From assembly GCA_036557885.1 (NCBI GenBank), contig DATBGS010000052.1, positions 1 to 35,589 of the forward strand: DNA of 35,589 nt, written 5' to 3'. Position 1 is the first letter of the stretch, and each line of letters opens with the position of its first letter. This DNA comes from DATBGS01 sp036557885 (GTDB lineage: Bacteria > Chloroflexota > Ktedonobacteria > Ktedonobacterales > DATBGS01). The translations under genes and the position numbers were made by a program. Positions 9,512-17,958 of the stretch are shown in pieces. The notes beneath the pieces are model-generated. The model was not told the origin of the DNA and ran no database searches. It saw only the letters and a program-made list of their open reading frames with translations.

Positions 9512-10687
9512 ATGGATCAGGTCATCAAACGAGAACTGTTAGCCGAGCGTGTGCGCAAGGTGAAGCCCTCCGGTATCCGCAAGTTTTTTGATATTGCGGC
9601 TTCTATGCCTGACATCATCTCGCTGGGCGTCGGTGAACCTGATTTCGACACTCCTGAACACATCCGCCGCGCTGGAATTGCCTCGATTGAGGCAAACGAG
9701 ACGCATTACACTTCCAACTATGGCACGCTGACACTGCGCGAAGCCCTCGCCAATCATCTGCAACGCCTATATGGGATACGCTATGACCCCCTGCACGAGC
9801 TTTTTGTCTCGGTTGGGGTGAGCGAAGGCGTGGACGCCGCGCTGCGGGCGCTGGTTGACCCAGGTGATGAGGTCGTCACGCCCGACCCCGGCTACGTCGC
9901 GTATGAAGCAGGCATTCATTTTGCCGGAGGCGTTCCCGTTCCGGTGCCCACCTACGCCGAAGATGGCTTTCAGGTCAAGGCAGCAACCATTGAAGCAGCA
10001 ATCACACCCCGCACCAAAGTGGTGCTCTTTGGCAACCCGAATAACCCAACGGGCGCGATGATTGAGCGCAGCGAGTTAGAAGCCATTGCTGAAGTTATCC
10101 GGCGCCACGATCTGCTGGTGATCGTGGATGAAGTGTACAGCCGCCTGACCTATGGCGCGCAGCATACCTGCCTGGCAACGCTGCCAGGCATGCGCGAGCG
10201 CACAATTCTGCTCGATGGCTTCAGCAAAGCCTACGCTATGACTGGCTGGCGCATCGGCTATGTGGCCGCGCCACAGGCCATTCTGGAAGCCATGCTCAAG
10301 ATTCATCAATACGCCATCATGTGCGCCTCGACGATGAGCCAGACGGCAGCGCTGGAAGCCTTGCTGCATGGCGAAGACGATGTGCAACAAATGCGGGCGA
10401 GTTATACCAGGCGGCGGCAGATCATGGTAGATGGATTTCAACGCCTGGGGCTAAGCTGTGGGCAGCCCAAAGGCGCGTTCTATGTCTTCCCATCCGTTGC
10501 CCGTACCGGCATGTCCTCGGAGGAGTTTGCGGAGAAGCTGCTGTTGGAGGAACACGTTGCAGTGGTGCCAGGCAGCGCTTTTGGTGAGGCAGGCGAAGGC
10601 TATGTGCGCTGCGCCTATTGCACCGCCGAGGACAAGTTGGAAGAGAGCCTGGTCCGTATCGAACGATTCTTGCGCCGTCATGCTTGA
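9512..10687 (+). CDS. Class I/II pyridoxal-phosphate aminotransferase
   Basis: A 391-residue fold-type I aminotransferase of the aspartate/aromatic/LL-DAP-like group. The PLP-binding lysine is Lys239 in GFSKAYAMTGWR. Other hallmarks are LGVGEPDFDTP near the N-terminus, FGNPNNPTG (PLP aspartate loop) and the substrate-carboxylate arginine in YVRCAY. The frame is open from 9353, but the ATG at 9512 follows CAGGAGGA and matches the normal family start. It lies behind a strong promoter, 35 bases ahead of gatB, and is probably co-transcribed with it. The amino-acid specificity cannot be decided from the sequence; glutamate or aspartate is the usual donor. Confidence 0.93.
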   Translation: MDQVIKRELLAERVRKVKPSGIRKFFDIAASMPDIISLGVGEPDFDTPEHIRRAGIASIEANETHYTSNYGTLTLREALANHLQRLYGIRYDPLHELFVSVGVSEGVDAALRALVDPGDEVVTPDPGYVAYEAGIHFAGGVPVPVPTYAEDGFQVKAATIEAAITPRTKVVLFGNPNNPTGAMIERSELEAIAEVIRRHDLLVIVDEVYSRLTYGAQHTCLATLPGMRERTILLDGFSKAYAMTGWRIGYVAAPQAILEAMLKIHQYAIMCASTMSQTAALEALLHGEDDVQQMRASYTRRRQIMVDGFQRLGLSCGQPKGAFYVFPSVARTGMSSEEFAEKLLLEEHVAVVPGSAFGEAGEGYVRCAYCTAEDKLEESLVRIERFLRRHA

Positions 10688-10722
10688 AAGCAAGACGCCG
10701 TATTTTCTCATCTAAGGAACCT

Positions 10723-12210
10723 ATGACCATACACACTGCGACTGATTATGAAGTGGTGATTGGGCTGGAGGTGCACGCGCAGCTCTTAACCAAAAGCAAG
10801 ATGTTTTGTCGCTGTAGCGCGTTGTATGCTGATGCCGCCCCCAATACCCACAACTGCCCAATCTGCATGGGCATGCCAGGCGTGTTACCCGTTATCAATG
10901 AGCAGGCTGTTGAGTATACAGTGATGACGGCCCTGGCACTGAACTGCTCGATTCCATCCTTCTCCAAGTTTGACCGCAAGAATTACTTTTACCCTGATCT
11001 GCCCAAGGGCTATCAAATCTCGCAATACGACATCCCGCTCAGCCGCAACGGGTATCTCACCATCAATCTGAAGGACGGCGAGAAGCGCATCGGCATTCAC
11101 CGCGTCCATCTGGAGGAGGATACCGGGCGGCTGCTGCACCGCACCGCACCAGACGGCACCAGCTTTAGCCTGGTGGACCTGAACCGCGCGGGCGTGCCGC
11201 TGATTGAGATTGTCAGCGAGCCAGACATTCGCACAGCAGAAGAAGCGCGGCTCTACCTGCAAAAGCTGCGCACCACGCTGGTCTATCTGGGCGTATCTTC
11301 GGGGCGTATGGAAGAGGGAAGTCTGCGCTGCGATGCCAATGTCTCGGTGCGGCCAGTGGGCGAAACGCGGCTGGGCGTCAAGGCTGAAGTCAAAAATATG
11401 AACTCGTTCAAGGCAGTGCAGCGGGCGCTGGAATACGAAGCAGCCCGGCAAATTGCGCTCTTGCGCGAAGGCGGTACTATTGTTCAGGAAACACGCGGCT
11501 GGGTGGAAGGCAAAGGCATCACCGTCTCGCAGCGCAGCAAAGAGCAGGCGCACGACTACCGCTATTTCCCAGAGCCAGACCTGCCGCCGCTGGTCTTGAG
11601 TGAAGAATGGATTGAAGGCGTGAGGGCGAAAATGCCGGAGCTTCCCGAAGCTAAACGGCAGCGATTCATGGAGCAGTATGGCTTGAGCGCCTATGATGCT
11701 GAGGTCTTGACTTCTGAGCGGGCATTGGCGGATTATTTTGAGCAGGCTGTTGCTGACGCTCGCCAGGGGGATTTGCGCGCACGCGCCAAGGCCGTTGCCA
11801 ACTGGTTGACGGGTGATGTTTCGCGGCTGCTGAATGCAGCGGGAAAAGAAATCAGCGGGTGCCCCATCACGCCAACTGGATTGGCGGGGCTGGTTGATCT
11901 GGTCGCGCAGGAGCGCATCAGCGGCAGCCAGGCCAAAGAGGTGCTCGAAAAATCCTTTGCCAGCGGCGAACAGCCGACAATAATTGTGGAAAAAGAGGGA
12001 ATCTCTCAGCTTAGCGACCAGGGCGAGCTTGAGCGGATGGTTGAGGAGGTGATTGCGGCCAATCCAAAAGCAGTGGAAGACTATCGCAAGGGCAAAGAGT
12101 CATCTGTGACCTGGCTAATGGGCCAGGTAATGAAACGCAGTGGCGGCAGCGCCAAGCCCCCATTAGTACGCTCGCTGCTTTTGCAGAAATTGCAAAGAGG
12201 GGAAGGGTAG
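10723..12210 (+). CDS. gatB: Aspartyl/glutamyl-tRNA amidotransferase subunit B (GatB)
   Basis: The 495-residue B subunit of GatCAB, which phosphorylates and amidates misacylated Glu-tRNA(Gln) or Asp-tRNA(Asn) using ammonia delivered from GatA. The N-terminal kinase domain begins YEVVIGLEVHAQL, with zinc-site cysteines CRCSALY and CPICMG, and continues through YFYPDLPKGYQISQYD and the HLEEDTGR motif. The C-terminal YqeY-like tail domain ends near LLQKLQRG. Length is normal. The ATG at 10723 follows TAAGGAA; the longer frame upstream overlaps the aminotransferase and is not needed. gatA and gatC are not in the window, so this is a split gat arrangement. It probably forms an operon with the aminotransferase upstream. 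Confidence 0.97.
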   Translation: MTIHTATDYEVVIGLEVHAQLLTKSKMFCRCSALYADAAPNTHNCPICMGMPGVLPVINEQAVEYTVMTALALNCSIPSFSKFDRKNYFYPDLPKGYQISQYDIPLSRNGYLTINLKDGEKRIGIHRVHLEEDTGRLLHRTAPDGTSFSLVDLNRAGVPLIEIVSEPDIRTAEEARLYLQKLRTTLVYLGVSSGRMEEGSLRCDANVSVRPVGETRLGVKAEVKNMNSFKAVQRALEYEAARQIALLREGGTIVQETRGWVEGKGITVSQRSKEQAHDYRYFPEPDLPPLVLSEEWIEGVRAKMPELPEAKRQRFMEQYGLSAYDAEVLTSERALADYFEQAVADARQGDLRARAKAVANWLTGDVSRLLNAAGKEISGCPITPTGLAGLVDLVAQERISGSQAKEVLEKSFASGEQPTIIVEKEGISQLSDQGELERMVEEVIAANPKAVEDYRKGKESSVTWLMGQVMKRSGGSAKPPLVRSLLLQKLQRGEG

Positions 12211-12301
12211 CCTGGGAAAGCAACAGCTTCTATGACGGTACGATCCCTGCGAGTATCTGCGCAGTGTTGCGCAAACCAAACGTACAGAAAGGTATGTAAC
12301 G

Positions 12302-13570
12302 ATGCACAAAGATGTGCCCCAACCAGCGCCTCTGAATCCCTATCACATGGCAGTTGCCCAATTTGATGCCGCAGCAGAGATGCTTGGCCTGAGCCAGGAT
12401 ATGCGCCTGGTGCTGCGCTATCCCAAGCGCGAACTGATTGTAAACTTCCCGGTCAGGATGGACGATGGCTCCATTCAAATGTTTACCGGCTACCGGGTCC
12501 AGCACAATGTCAATCGTGGGCCAGCCAAGGGTGGCATTCGCTATAGCCCGGAAGTGACGCACGATGAGGTCAAAGCCCTGGCAATGTGGATGACCTGGAA
12601 GTGCGCAGTGGTTGGCATCCCCTATGGCGGCGCCAAAGGCGGCATTATCTGCGACCCCAAAAAAATGAGCCTGGCCGAATTGGAGCGTATGACCCGGCGG
12701 TATGCCACCGAAATTGCCATTATTATTGGGCCAACCAGCGATATTCCAGCCCCGGATGTGAATACTAATTCCCAGGTGATGGCCTGGATTATGGATACCT
12801 ATTCAATGCACCAGGGCTATTCGGTTCCAGCGGTAGTTACGGGGAAACCGCTGGCAATTGGCGGAAGCGAAGGCCGCAACGACGCTACCGCCAGCGGGGT
12901 GGTTTCCGTCACTAAGAAAGCTGCCGAACATTTAGGGATAGCGCTTGCTGGGTCGCGGGTCGCGGTTCAGGGCTATGGCAACGCGGGCGCCATTGCAGCG
13001 CGGCTGCTGCACGCAGAAGGCTGCAAGGTTGTGGCAGTTAGCGATACCCAGGGCGGCATTTACAATGAAGCCGGACTGGACCCGGCAAAGGTTTCGCTCT
13101 TTAAGCAAGAGCAGGGGACAGTGGTTGGCTTCCCAGGAACGCAGACGGTGGGAGTGCGCGAGGTGTTGGAGGTGCCCTGCGATATTCTGATTCCGGCGGC
13201 CACCGAGGGCATGCTGACTGAGGAAAATGCCGGGCACGTGCAGGCCAAGATTATCGCTGAGGCAGCCAATGGCCCAACGACGCCTGAAGCTGATAGAATA
13301 TTCTTTAAGCGTGGAACCTTTGTCATTCCCGATATTCTGGCGAACGCTGGCGGGGTCACGGTCAGCTACTTCGAGTGGGTGCAGGACTTGCAGAGCTTCT
13401 TCTGGAGCAATGAAGAGATTGCGGCCAAACTCGAAACAATCATGTCGCGCGCCTTCAAAGCTGTATTGGACAAGTCGCTGCAATACAAGTGCGATATGCG
13501 CGTTGCTGCCAATATGGTCGCTATTGCGCGTGTGGCGGAAGCCACCCAGTTGCGCGGCATCTATCCGTAA
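12302..13570 (+). CDS. gdhA: Glutamate dehydrogenase (Glu/Leu/Phe/Val dehydrogenase family)
   Basis: A 422-residue NAD(P)-dependent glutamate dehydrogenase interconverting glutamate and 2-oxoglutarate plus ammonia. The substrate-binding Lys76 is in GPAKGGIRY and the catalytic Lys112 in PYGGAKGGI; the following D-P and the IPAPDVNT stretch complete the active site. The nucleotide-binding domain has VQGYGNAGAIAARLL. Length matches the hexameric small-subunit class. Cofactor preference is uncertain. The start ATG follows AAAGG. It lies 91 bases after gatB; TGCGCA occurs twice in the gap (12256-12271). Together with the aminotransferase and GatB this forms a glutamate-centred block. Leucine or phenylalanine dehydrogenase activity is a less likely alternative. 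Confidence 0.92.
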   Translation: MHKDVPQPAPLNPYHMAVAQFDAAAEMLGLSQDMRLVLRYPKRELIVNFPVRMDDGSIQMFTGYRVQHNVNRGPAKGGIRYSPEVTHDEVKALAMWMTWKCAVVGIPYGGAKGGIICDPKKMSLAELERMTRRYATEIAIIIGPTSDIPAPDVNTNSQVMAWIMDTYSMHQGYSVPAVVTGKPLAIGGSEGRNDATASGVVSVTKKAAEHLGIALAGSRVAVQGYGNAGAIAARLLHAEGCKVVAVSDTQGGIYNEAGLDPAKVSLFKQEQGTVVGFPGTQTVGVREVLEVPCDILIPAATEGMLTEENAGHVQAKIIAEAANGPTTPEADRIFFKRGTFVIPDILANAGGVTVSYFEWVQDLQSFFWSNEEIAAKLETIMSRAFKAVLDKSLQYKCDMRVAANMVAIARVAEATQLRGIYP

Positions 13571-13611
13571 GGCGCCGCGCTCGTCCAGAATGCTGAGAAG
13601 TGCATAGTGCT

Positions 13612-13664
13612 ACCGCCGTTGTGGAGGGGAACGTTGACAAGGAACAGCCCCTCGCAGCGGCGGT
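13612..13664 (+). other. Imperfect long hairpin downstream of glutamate dehydrogenase
   Basis: ACCGCCG pairs with CGGCGGT, and inside this GAGGGG pairs with CCCCTC, with an internal loop between the two stems and about 18 bases at the tip. A pyrimidine-rich stretch (ctttcttctttctt) follows. It could help terminate the dehydrogenase transcript or be a leader structure for the next gene. Confidence 0.4.
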
Positions 13665-13747
13665 CGCATTGCTTGAAAAGACTTTCTTCTTTCTTCGTTG
13701 AGGTTGAGGTGAGGGCGAGGAATATCAACGAGTAAAGAGCATCCCTT

Positions 13748-14545
13748 ATGAACCAGGAACCGCCTGATTTGAATCAGCCAGGACCAGATTGGGAGGAGCC
13801 AACAACTGCGCCTCCCATGCCGCCTTTCCCTGCTGGTCAACCGCGAATATCTGATCCTTTTTTGCCTCATGTAGCAGTTCCACACCCATCACCCAGGCAG
13901 CCAGTGCGCCCTGGCCTGCCAGAGCATCCAGCACAGCGTGCCCGCCACGAGCGATTGCAAAAGCTCCGCGAGCAGCGAGAGCAATCACAACGGCTGCCAG
14001 AACTCTCACACTTTCAGCGGCAAGGCGTGCCCCCTCCGCCACCAGCGCAACTCTCTTTCAAAGCCATGCTCAAACACTGGTGGGAACATGGCCCTTTCGC
14101 CTCGCCTACGCCACGCGCGCCAGCCGTTCCCAAGCCTCCTCCAAAGCTTCCAGCAAATATGGGCGAGGCGCGTCCGGTGGAAAAACGTGTCCGGGCATGG
14201 ATTGCGCGCGGCCAGGTAGAGCTTCCGCGCCTCTTTGAGCGGGCACAAAAAACGGTGCAGCAGGCAAAATCGCAGATGGCCGCGCCGCCAGGGATAGGAC
14301 CGATGCGCGCTCAGGGACCGCAGAAGATACCAGGGCTGATTGTGCTTGGCTTTGCTCTGGAGATTTCACGCGATGAAGCGGCGCAGAGCATCACAGCGCT
14401 TGGTTGCAAACCCCTGCGCTATAAACCATCCACCAATCAATTCCAGGTGGCTGTGCCGCCGGGCCAGGAAGAAGCATTCGTGGCACAGTTTCAGCAAGTA
14501 CCAGGCGTGATTCAAGCTGCTCTTGAACGCCCTCAAGGGCGATAA
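13748..14545 (+). CDS. Proline-rich protein with a possible protease-prodomain-like C-terminus
   Basis: Unrecognised 265-residue protein. Residues 1-150 are of low complexity, rich in Pro, Gln and Arg, with a short charged helix (RARHERLQKLREQREQS) and a PPPPP run; no signal peptide or membrane segment is visible. The last 70 residues look folded: IPGLIVLGFALEISRDEA, a helix, a hydrophobic strand (NQFQVAVPPG), a second helix and VPGVIQAALE. The alternation and the closing P-G-V-x-x-A resemble the inhibitor I9 or fervidolysin-type propeptide of subtilases, but there is no protease domain. It ends 41 bases before the CocE-type hydrolase and is probably co-transcribed with it. The gene looks real (codon use like its neighbours, no competing frame); the function is unknown. 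Confidence 0.7.
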   Translation: MNQEPPDLNQPGPDWEEPTTAPPMPPFPAGQPRISDPFLPHVAVPHPSPRQPVRPGLPEHPAQRARHERLQKLREQREQSQRLPELSHFQRQGVPPPPPAQLSFKAMLKHWWEHGPFASPTPRAPAVPKPPPKLPANMGEARPVEKRVRAWIARGQVELPRLFERAQKTVQQAKSQMAAPPGIGPMRAQGPQKIPGLIVLGFALEISRDEAAQSITALGCKPLRYKPSTNQFQVAVPPGQEEAFVAQFQQVPGVIQAALERPQGR

Positions 14546-14586
14546 TTTTTGATGTATCAGTGGTGCCTCGCGCAAAGGAGAAACAT

Positions 14587-16356
14587 ATGCCAGAAACACA
14601 AGGCAATCCAGCCGTCACCGTAGAATTTGATGTGCCAGCCAGGATGCGCGATGGGGTGACGCTGCGCTCAAATATCTATCGTCCTGCCGCAGCAGGAGAC
14701 TATCCGGTGCTGCTGACGCGCCTGCCCTATGGCAAGGATTTTCCACTGGGCACCTCGATTCTGGACCCGGTGAAGGCGGCGCGCCAAGGTTATATCGTCG
14801 TCGTGCAGGATACGCGCGGGCGATTCGCTTCTGAGGGCGACTGGTATCCGCTGCGCGATGAGGGACCAGACAGCTATGATAGCGTGGAATGGGCGGCGTC
14901 CTTGCCTGGAAGCACTGGCAAGGTGGGCATGTACGGCGCGTCGTATTTCGGGTTCACCCAATGGGCCGGGGCCATCCAAAACCCGCCCCATCTGGCCGCG
15001 ATGTTCCCCTACGTGACCTGGGCCACGCCGCATGATGGCGTCTTTAGCCGGGGCGGGGCGCTGGAGTTGGGCATCCAAGCCGGGTGGCTGTTGGAAACAG
15101 GGCTGGATACCGTGCTGCGCCGCGAGCGCGGCAATCCTGACCCGCGCGTGGCGTTTGGCAAGATGGCAGCACTGGCCGGGGAAATTGATCGGCTGGTAGA
15201 TACAGGCTACTGGTCGCTGCCGCTGCAAGAGTTCGAGCCGTTCAAGCGCACAAATCTGGGCGAATCCTTTTTTGATGGCGTCAAGGAACCCTTTGTGCCC
15301 TCGTATTCCGCGCCCTCGACCATTCTGGGGCACCATCACAAGGTCCACGCGCCATCATATAACGCCGGGGGCTGGTACGACATTTTCCTGGCAGGAACCC
15401 TGCGCAACTTTCAGGAAATGCGTGTGCAGGGAGCCACCGAAGCGGCACGCCAGGCGCGGCTGATTATTGGCCCCTGGTCGCACAGCACCCCAGGGCACAC
15501 CGTTGGCGATGTGTACTTTGGGTACGGCTCCTCGGCGGCCCTGATCAATCTCCAGATAGACTTTATGAGCCTGCAACTGCGCTGGTTTGATCGCTGGCTG
15601 AAGGGGCAGGACAACGGCGTTGATCGTGAAGCGCCAGTGAAGCTGTTTGTAATGGGCGCGAATGTCTGGCGCGACGAGCAGGAGTGGCCGCTGTCGCGGG
15701 CGGTGCCCACACCCTTCTATCTGCACAGCAGCGGCCAGGCAAACTCGCTGGATGGAGATGGGTCGCTCAGCCAGAAGGCGCCAGAAGACGAGTCGGCTGA
15801 CCACTTTACCTACGACCCGGCGAACCCGGTGCCGACGCTTGGCGGGTCGCTGCTGATGCCCGCCACGTATCGTTCAGGCCCACGCGACCAGCGACCCATC
15901 GAGCAGCGCGAAGACGTGCTGGTCTTCACCAGTGCGCCGCTGGAGCAAGACCTGGAGGTAACTGGCCCCGTCTCGGTGACGCTGTGGGCGTCGTCCTCTG
16001 CCCCCGATACCGATTTTGTGGCGCGGCTGGTGGATGTGCACCCTGATGGCTTTGCACGCAACCTGACCGATGGCATCATCCGCGCCCGCTATCGCAATGG
16101 CCTGGACGTGCCCGAATTGTTGACGCCCGGTCAGGCGTATCAGTTTACGATTGATCTCTGGGCGACCAGCAACGTCTTTCTGGCCGGGCATCGCATTCGC
16201 CTGGATATTACCAGCAGCAACTTCCCGCGCTGGGACCGCAACCTGAACACCGGCAACGCGATTGGCGTGGATGCGGAAGGGCGGCGGGCCACGCAAACCA
16301 TTCTGCATACTCGCCAGCATCCCTCGTACGTGCTGCTGCCAGTGGTGCCGCGCTAA
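14587..16356 (+). CDS. CocE/NonD family alpha/beta-hydrolase (S15 X-Pro peptidase-like)
   Basis: A 589-residue serine hydrolase of the CocE/PepX class. It has an alpha/beta-hydrolase core with nucleophile Ser119 in YGASYFG, likely Asp265 in GGWYDIF and His299 in PWSHSTPGH, followed by a C-terminal jelly-roll domain (about 370-585) with VTLWASSSAPDTDFVARL. Family members cleave esters, glutarylamide-type amides or X-Pro dipeptides. No signal peptide is seen, so it is probably cytoplasmic. The ATG at 14587 follows AAAGGAGA by about five bases; the upstream GTG at 14560 is rejected. It follows the proline-rich gene closely. The substrate cannot be predicted. Confidence 0.92.
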   Translation: MPETQGNPAVTVEFDVPARMRDGVTLRSNIYRPAAAGDYPVLLTRLPYGKDFPLGTSILDPVKAARQGYIVVVQDTRGRFASEGDWYPLRDEGPDSYDSVEWAASLPGSTGKVGMYGASYFGFTQWAGAIQNPPHLAAMFPYVTWATPHDGVFSRGGALELGIQAGWLLETGLDTVLRRERGNPDPRVAFGKMAALAGEIDRLVDTGYWSLPLQEFEPFKRTNLGESFFDGVKEPFVPSYSAPSTILGHHHKVHAPSYNAGGWYDIFLAGTLRNFQEMRVQGATEAARQARLIIGPWSHSTPGHTVGDVYFGYGSSAALINLQIDFMSLQLRWFDRWLKGQDNGVDREAPVKLFVMGANVWRDEQEWPLSRAVPTPFYLHSSGQANSLDGDGSLSQKAPEDESADHFTYDPANPVPTLGGSLLMPATYRSGPRDQRPIEQREDVLVFTSAPLEQDLEVTGPVSVTLWASSSAPDTDFVARLVDVHPDGFARNLTDGIIRARYRNGLDVPELLTPGQAYQFTIDLWATSNVFLAGHRIRLDITSSNFPRWDRNLNTGNAIGVDAEGRRATQTILHTRQHPSYVLLPVVPR

Positions 16357-16398
16357 GGATGCCTGACAAAACCAGCTTGAATGCAGAGGCGGTATTGT

Positions 16399-16457
16399 TT
16401 GTAGCCCCGGCCACCGTGCCGGGCTACCATTCCCCGGCACGGTGGCCGGGGCTACAA
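16399..16457. repeat. BIME-like palindrome: two REP units facing each other
   Basis: Perfect 23-bp arms (16401-16423 and 16433-16455) around a 9-base loop, extended by two more A-T pairs. Each arm is one unit starting TTGTAGCCCCGGCC and containing its own small hairpin CCCGGC-N6-GCCGGG. GTAG sits at the 5' foot of the hairpin, as in REP sequences. It lies in the gap between the CocE-type hydrolase and the TetR gene and may also stop or protect transcripts. Confidence 0.8.
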
Positions 16458-16491
16458 GCGGTAGCCAACTCGCTTATGAGGAAAAACAGCT

Positions 16492-17136
16492 ATGGAAGCC
16501 GAGCCGCCAGAAGTTGGAGAGCCTGCCCTGGGCACACCGGAGCGCCCTGGGCGGGACAAGGAGGCCACGCGCCAGCGGATACTGGACGCTGCCGAGGTGG
16601 TCTTTGCTGAGAAGGGGTATCATGGCGCGGTGGTGGATGACATCATCCGCGTGTCCAATACCTCCAAGGGCGGCTTTTACTTCCATTTCCCCAGCAAGCA
16701 GGGCATCTTCCTGGCGCTGCTGGATGCGCTGGCGCCAAAACTGATGGGCGCGGTGGACCTGGCGATTGCCCGCGAACCCACCGCCGCTGGCAAGGTGGAC
16801 GCCGCGCTGAGCACCGTGTTGGAGCAGTTTTCGCGGCATCGGCGCCTGAGCAAGATTTTCCTGGTGGAAGCGGTAGGGCTGGGGCATGGATTTGACGAGA
16901 AGATTATGGCAGTGCGCGGGCAATTCGCCGGGATGATCCAGCGCTATCTTGATCTGGCAGTGGCGGAAGGCGTCATTGCACCGATGGACACCGAAATTGC
17001 CGCGCATGCCTGGTTTGGGGCCATCAACGAGGTTGTGCTGCGCTGGCTGGTGCTCCCCAATCCTGCGCCGCTGGAACACGCCTTCCCCACGCTGCGCGCG
17101 CTGCTCCTGCGCAGCGTGGGGATGCCGGTTGGGTAA
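16492..17136 (+). CDS. TetR/AcrR family transcriptional regulator
   Basis: A 214-residue one-component repressor. The N-terminal helix-turn-helix (about 22-70) contains RQRILDAAEVVFAEKGYHG, DDIIRVSNTSKGGFYFHF and the usual KQGIF helix start. The C-terminal helical ligand domain is diverged. A 20-residue acidic/proline stretch precedes the DNA-binding domain. The ATG follows GAGGA by nine bases. Its stop codon abuts the stop codon of the convergent ABC permease with no base between. Regulation of that exporter or of the upstream hydrolase is plausible but unproven. Confidence 0.92.
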   Translation: MEAEPPEVGEPALGTPERPGRDKEATRQRILDAAEVVFAEKGYHGAVVDDIIRVSNTSKGGFYFHFPSKQGIFLALLDALAPKLMGAVDLAIAREPTAAGKVDAALSTVLEQFSRHRRLSKIFLVEAVGLGHGFDEKIMAVRGQFAGMIQRYLDLAVAEGVIAPMDTEIAAHAWFGAINEVVLRWLVLPNPAPLEHAFPTLRALLLRSVGMPVG

Positions 17137-17958
17137 TCATGGTCTGGTGGCCGGACGCTGTTCAACAGTCAACAAGGTTTCGCGGTGCAAGAAGCTCCTG
17201 GCAAGCCGAAAGAGCCAGAAATCAATCCCCCCACTGATCAGCGCCAGAATGAGCATGATCAGCGGATTCACCACAGGCACTCCCAGTGCCTGGGCAACGA
17301 ACAGCAGCACAATGGGCAGCGTGACCAACAAGCTCAGTTGCCCAGAGGCGCGCGGAGCATTGGAGCGCAAGCTCACCAACAGACCCAGACACGCGCTCAA
17401 CAACGCCAGCAGCGGCCCAACCAGGACCATCGCCAGTATCCAGGTGAGATTGATAATGCTATTAAAGACAGCATCGCTTAACACCAACAAGCCCGCGAGC
17501 AGCCAGTAGACTACAAAGCTCAGCCAGATACTCAGAATGCCTGGGAGGGCCGCCGCCAGCACTTTTCCCACCAGCAATTCAGAAAGAGAGATGGGCGTCG
17601 TAAGCAATGGCTCAAAGCTGCGACTACGCTTTTCCTCCGCCACGCTTTGCACCGCAATGACCGCTGGCAGCGGCAGGGCCACGATGAGCAGCAGCAGCAT
17701 AAATTGGTTGGCTAACGCTGCTTGAAAGAGTTCAAAGAGTTGCGGCTGGACCAGCGATGGATTATTCAGAACCAGGCCCAGGCTGCCGTTTCCCGCGCTT
17801 GAAGAAATCGTGCCCACATACGCCAGCAAGAGAAGCGGCAGCGCAATCAGCAGCACCGGCATGAGCAGCATGAGCAGCAAAATGGTGCGATTTTTGAAGG
17901 CGATTTGCCATTCTTTGACGGTAATAACCAGGACACGATTGAATGACTCCCCACTCAT
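17137..17958 (-). CDS. ABC-2 type transporter permease
   Basis: A 273-residue inner-membrane permease with about six hydrophobic segments: one after the N-terminal TVKEWQIAFKNR amphipathic stretch (about 27-49), then a cluster from about 86 to 250. The EEKRSRSFEPLLTTPIS loop is typical of ABC-2 exporters of the NatB/YhaP kind. Its start overlaps the stop of the ATPase gene by four bases (ATGA at 17955-17958), which indicates translational coupling in one operon. The cargo (sodium, drug, antibiotic or lipid) cannot be told. Confidence 0.9.
   Translation of the reverse strand: MSGESFNRVLVITVKEWQIAFKNRTILLLMLLMPVLLIALPLLLLAYVGTISSSAGNGSLGLVLNNPSLVQPQLFELFQAALANQFMLLLLIVALPLPAVIAVQSVAEEKRSRSFEPLLTTPISLSELLVGKVLAAALPGILSIWLSFVVYWLLAGLLVLSDAVFNSIINLTWILAMVLVGPLLALLSACLGLLVSLRSNAPRASGQLSLLVTLPIVLLFVAQALGVPVVNPLIMLILALISGGIDFWLFRLARSFLHRETLLTVEQRPATRP

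Noticed and set aside
13612..13664. Riboswitch or T-box upstream of the proline-rich gene
   Set aside because: Only an imperfect long hairpin is present; none of the conserved riboswitch or T-box sequence elements is visible.
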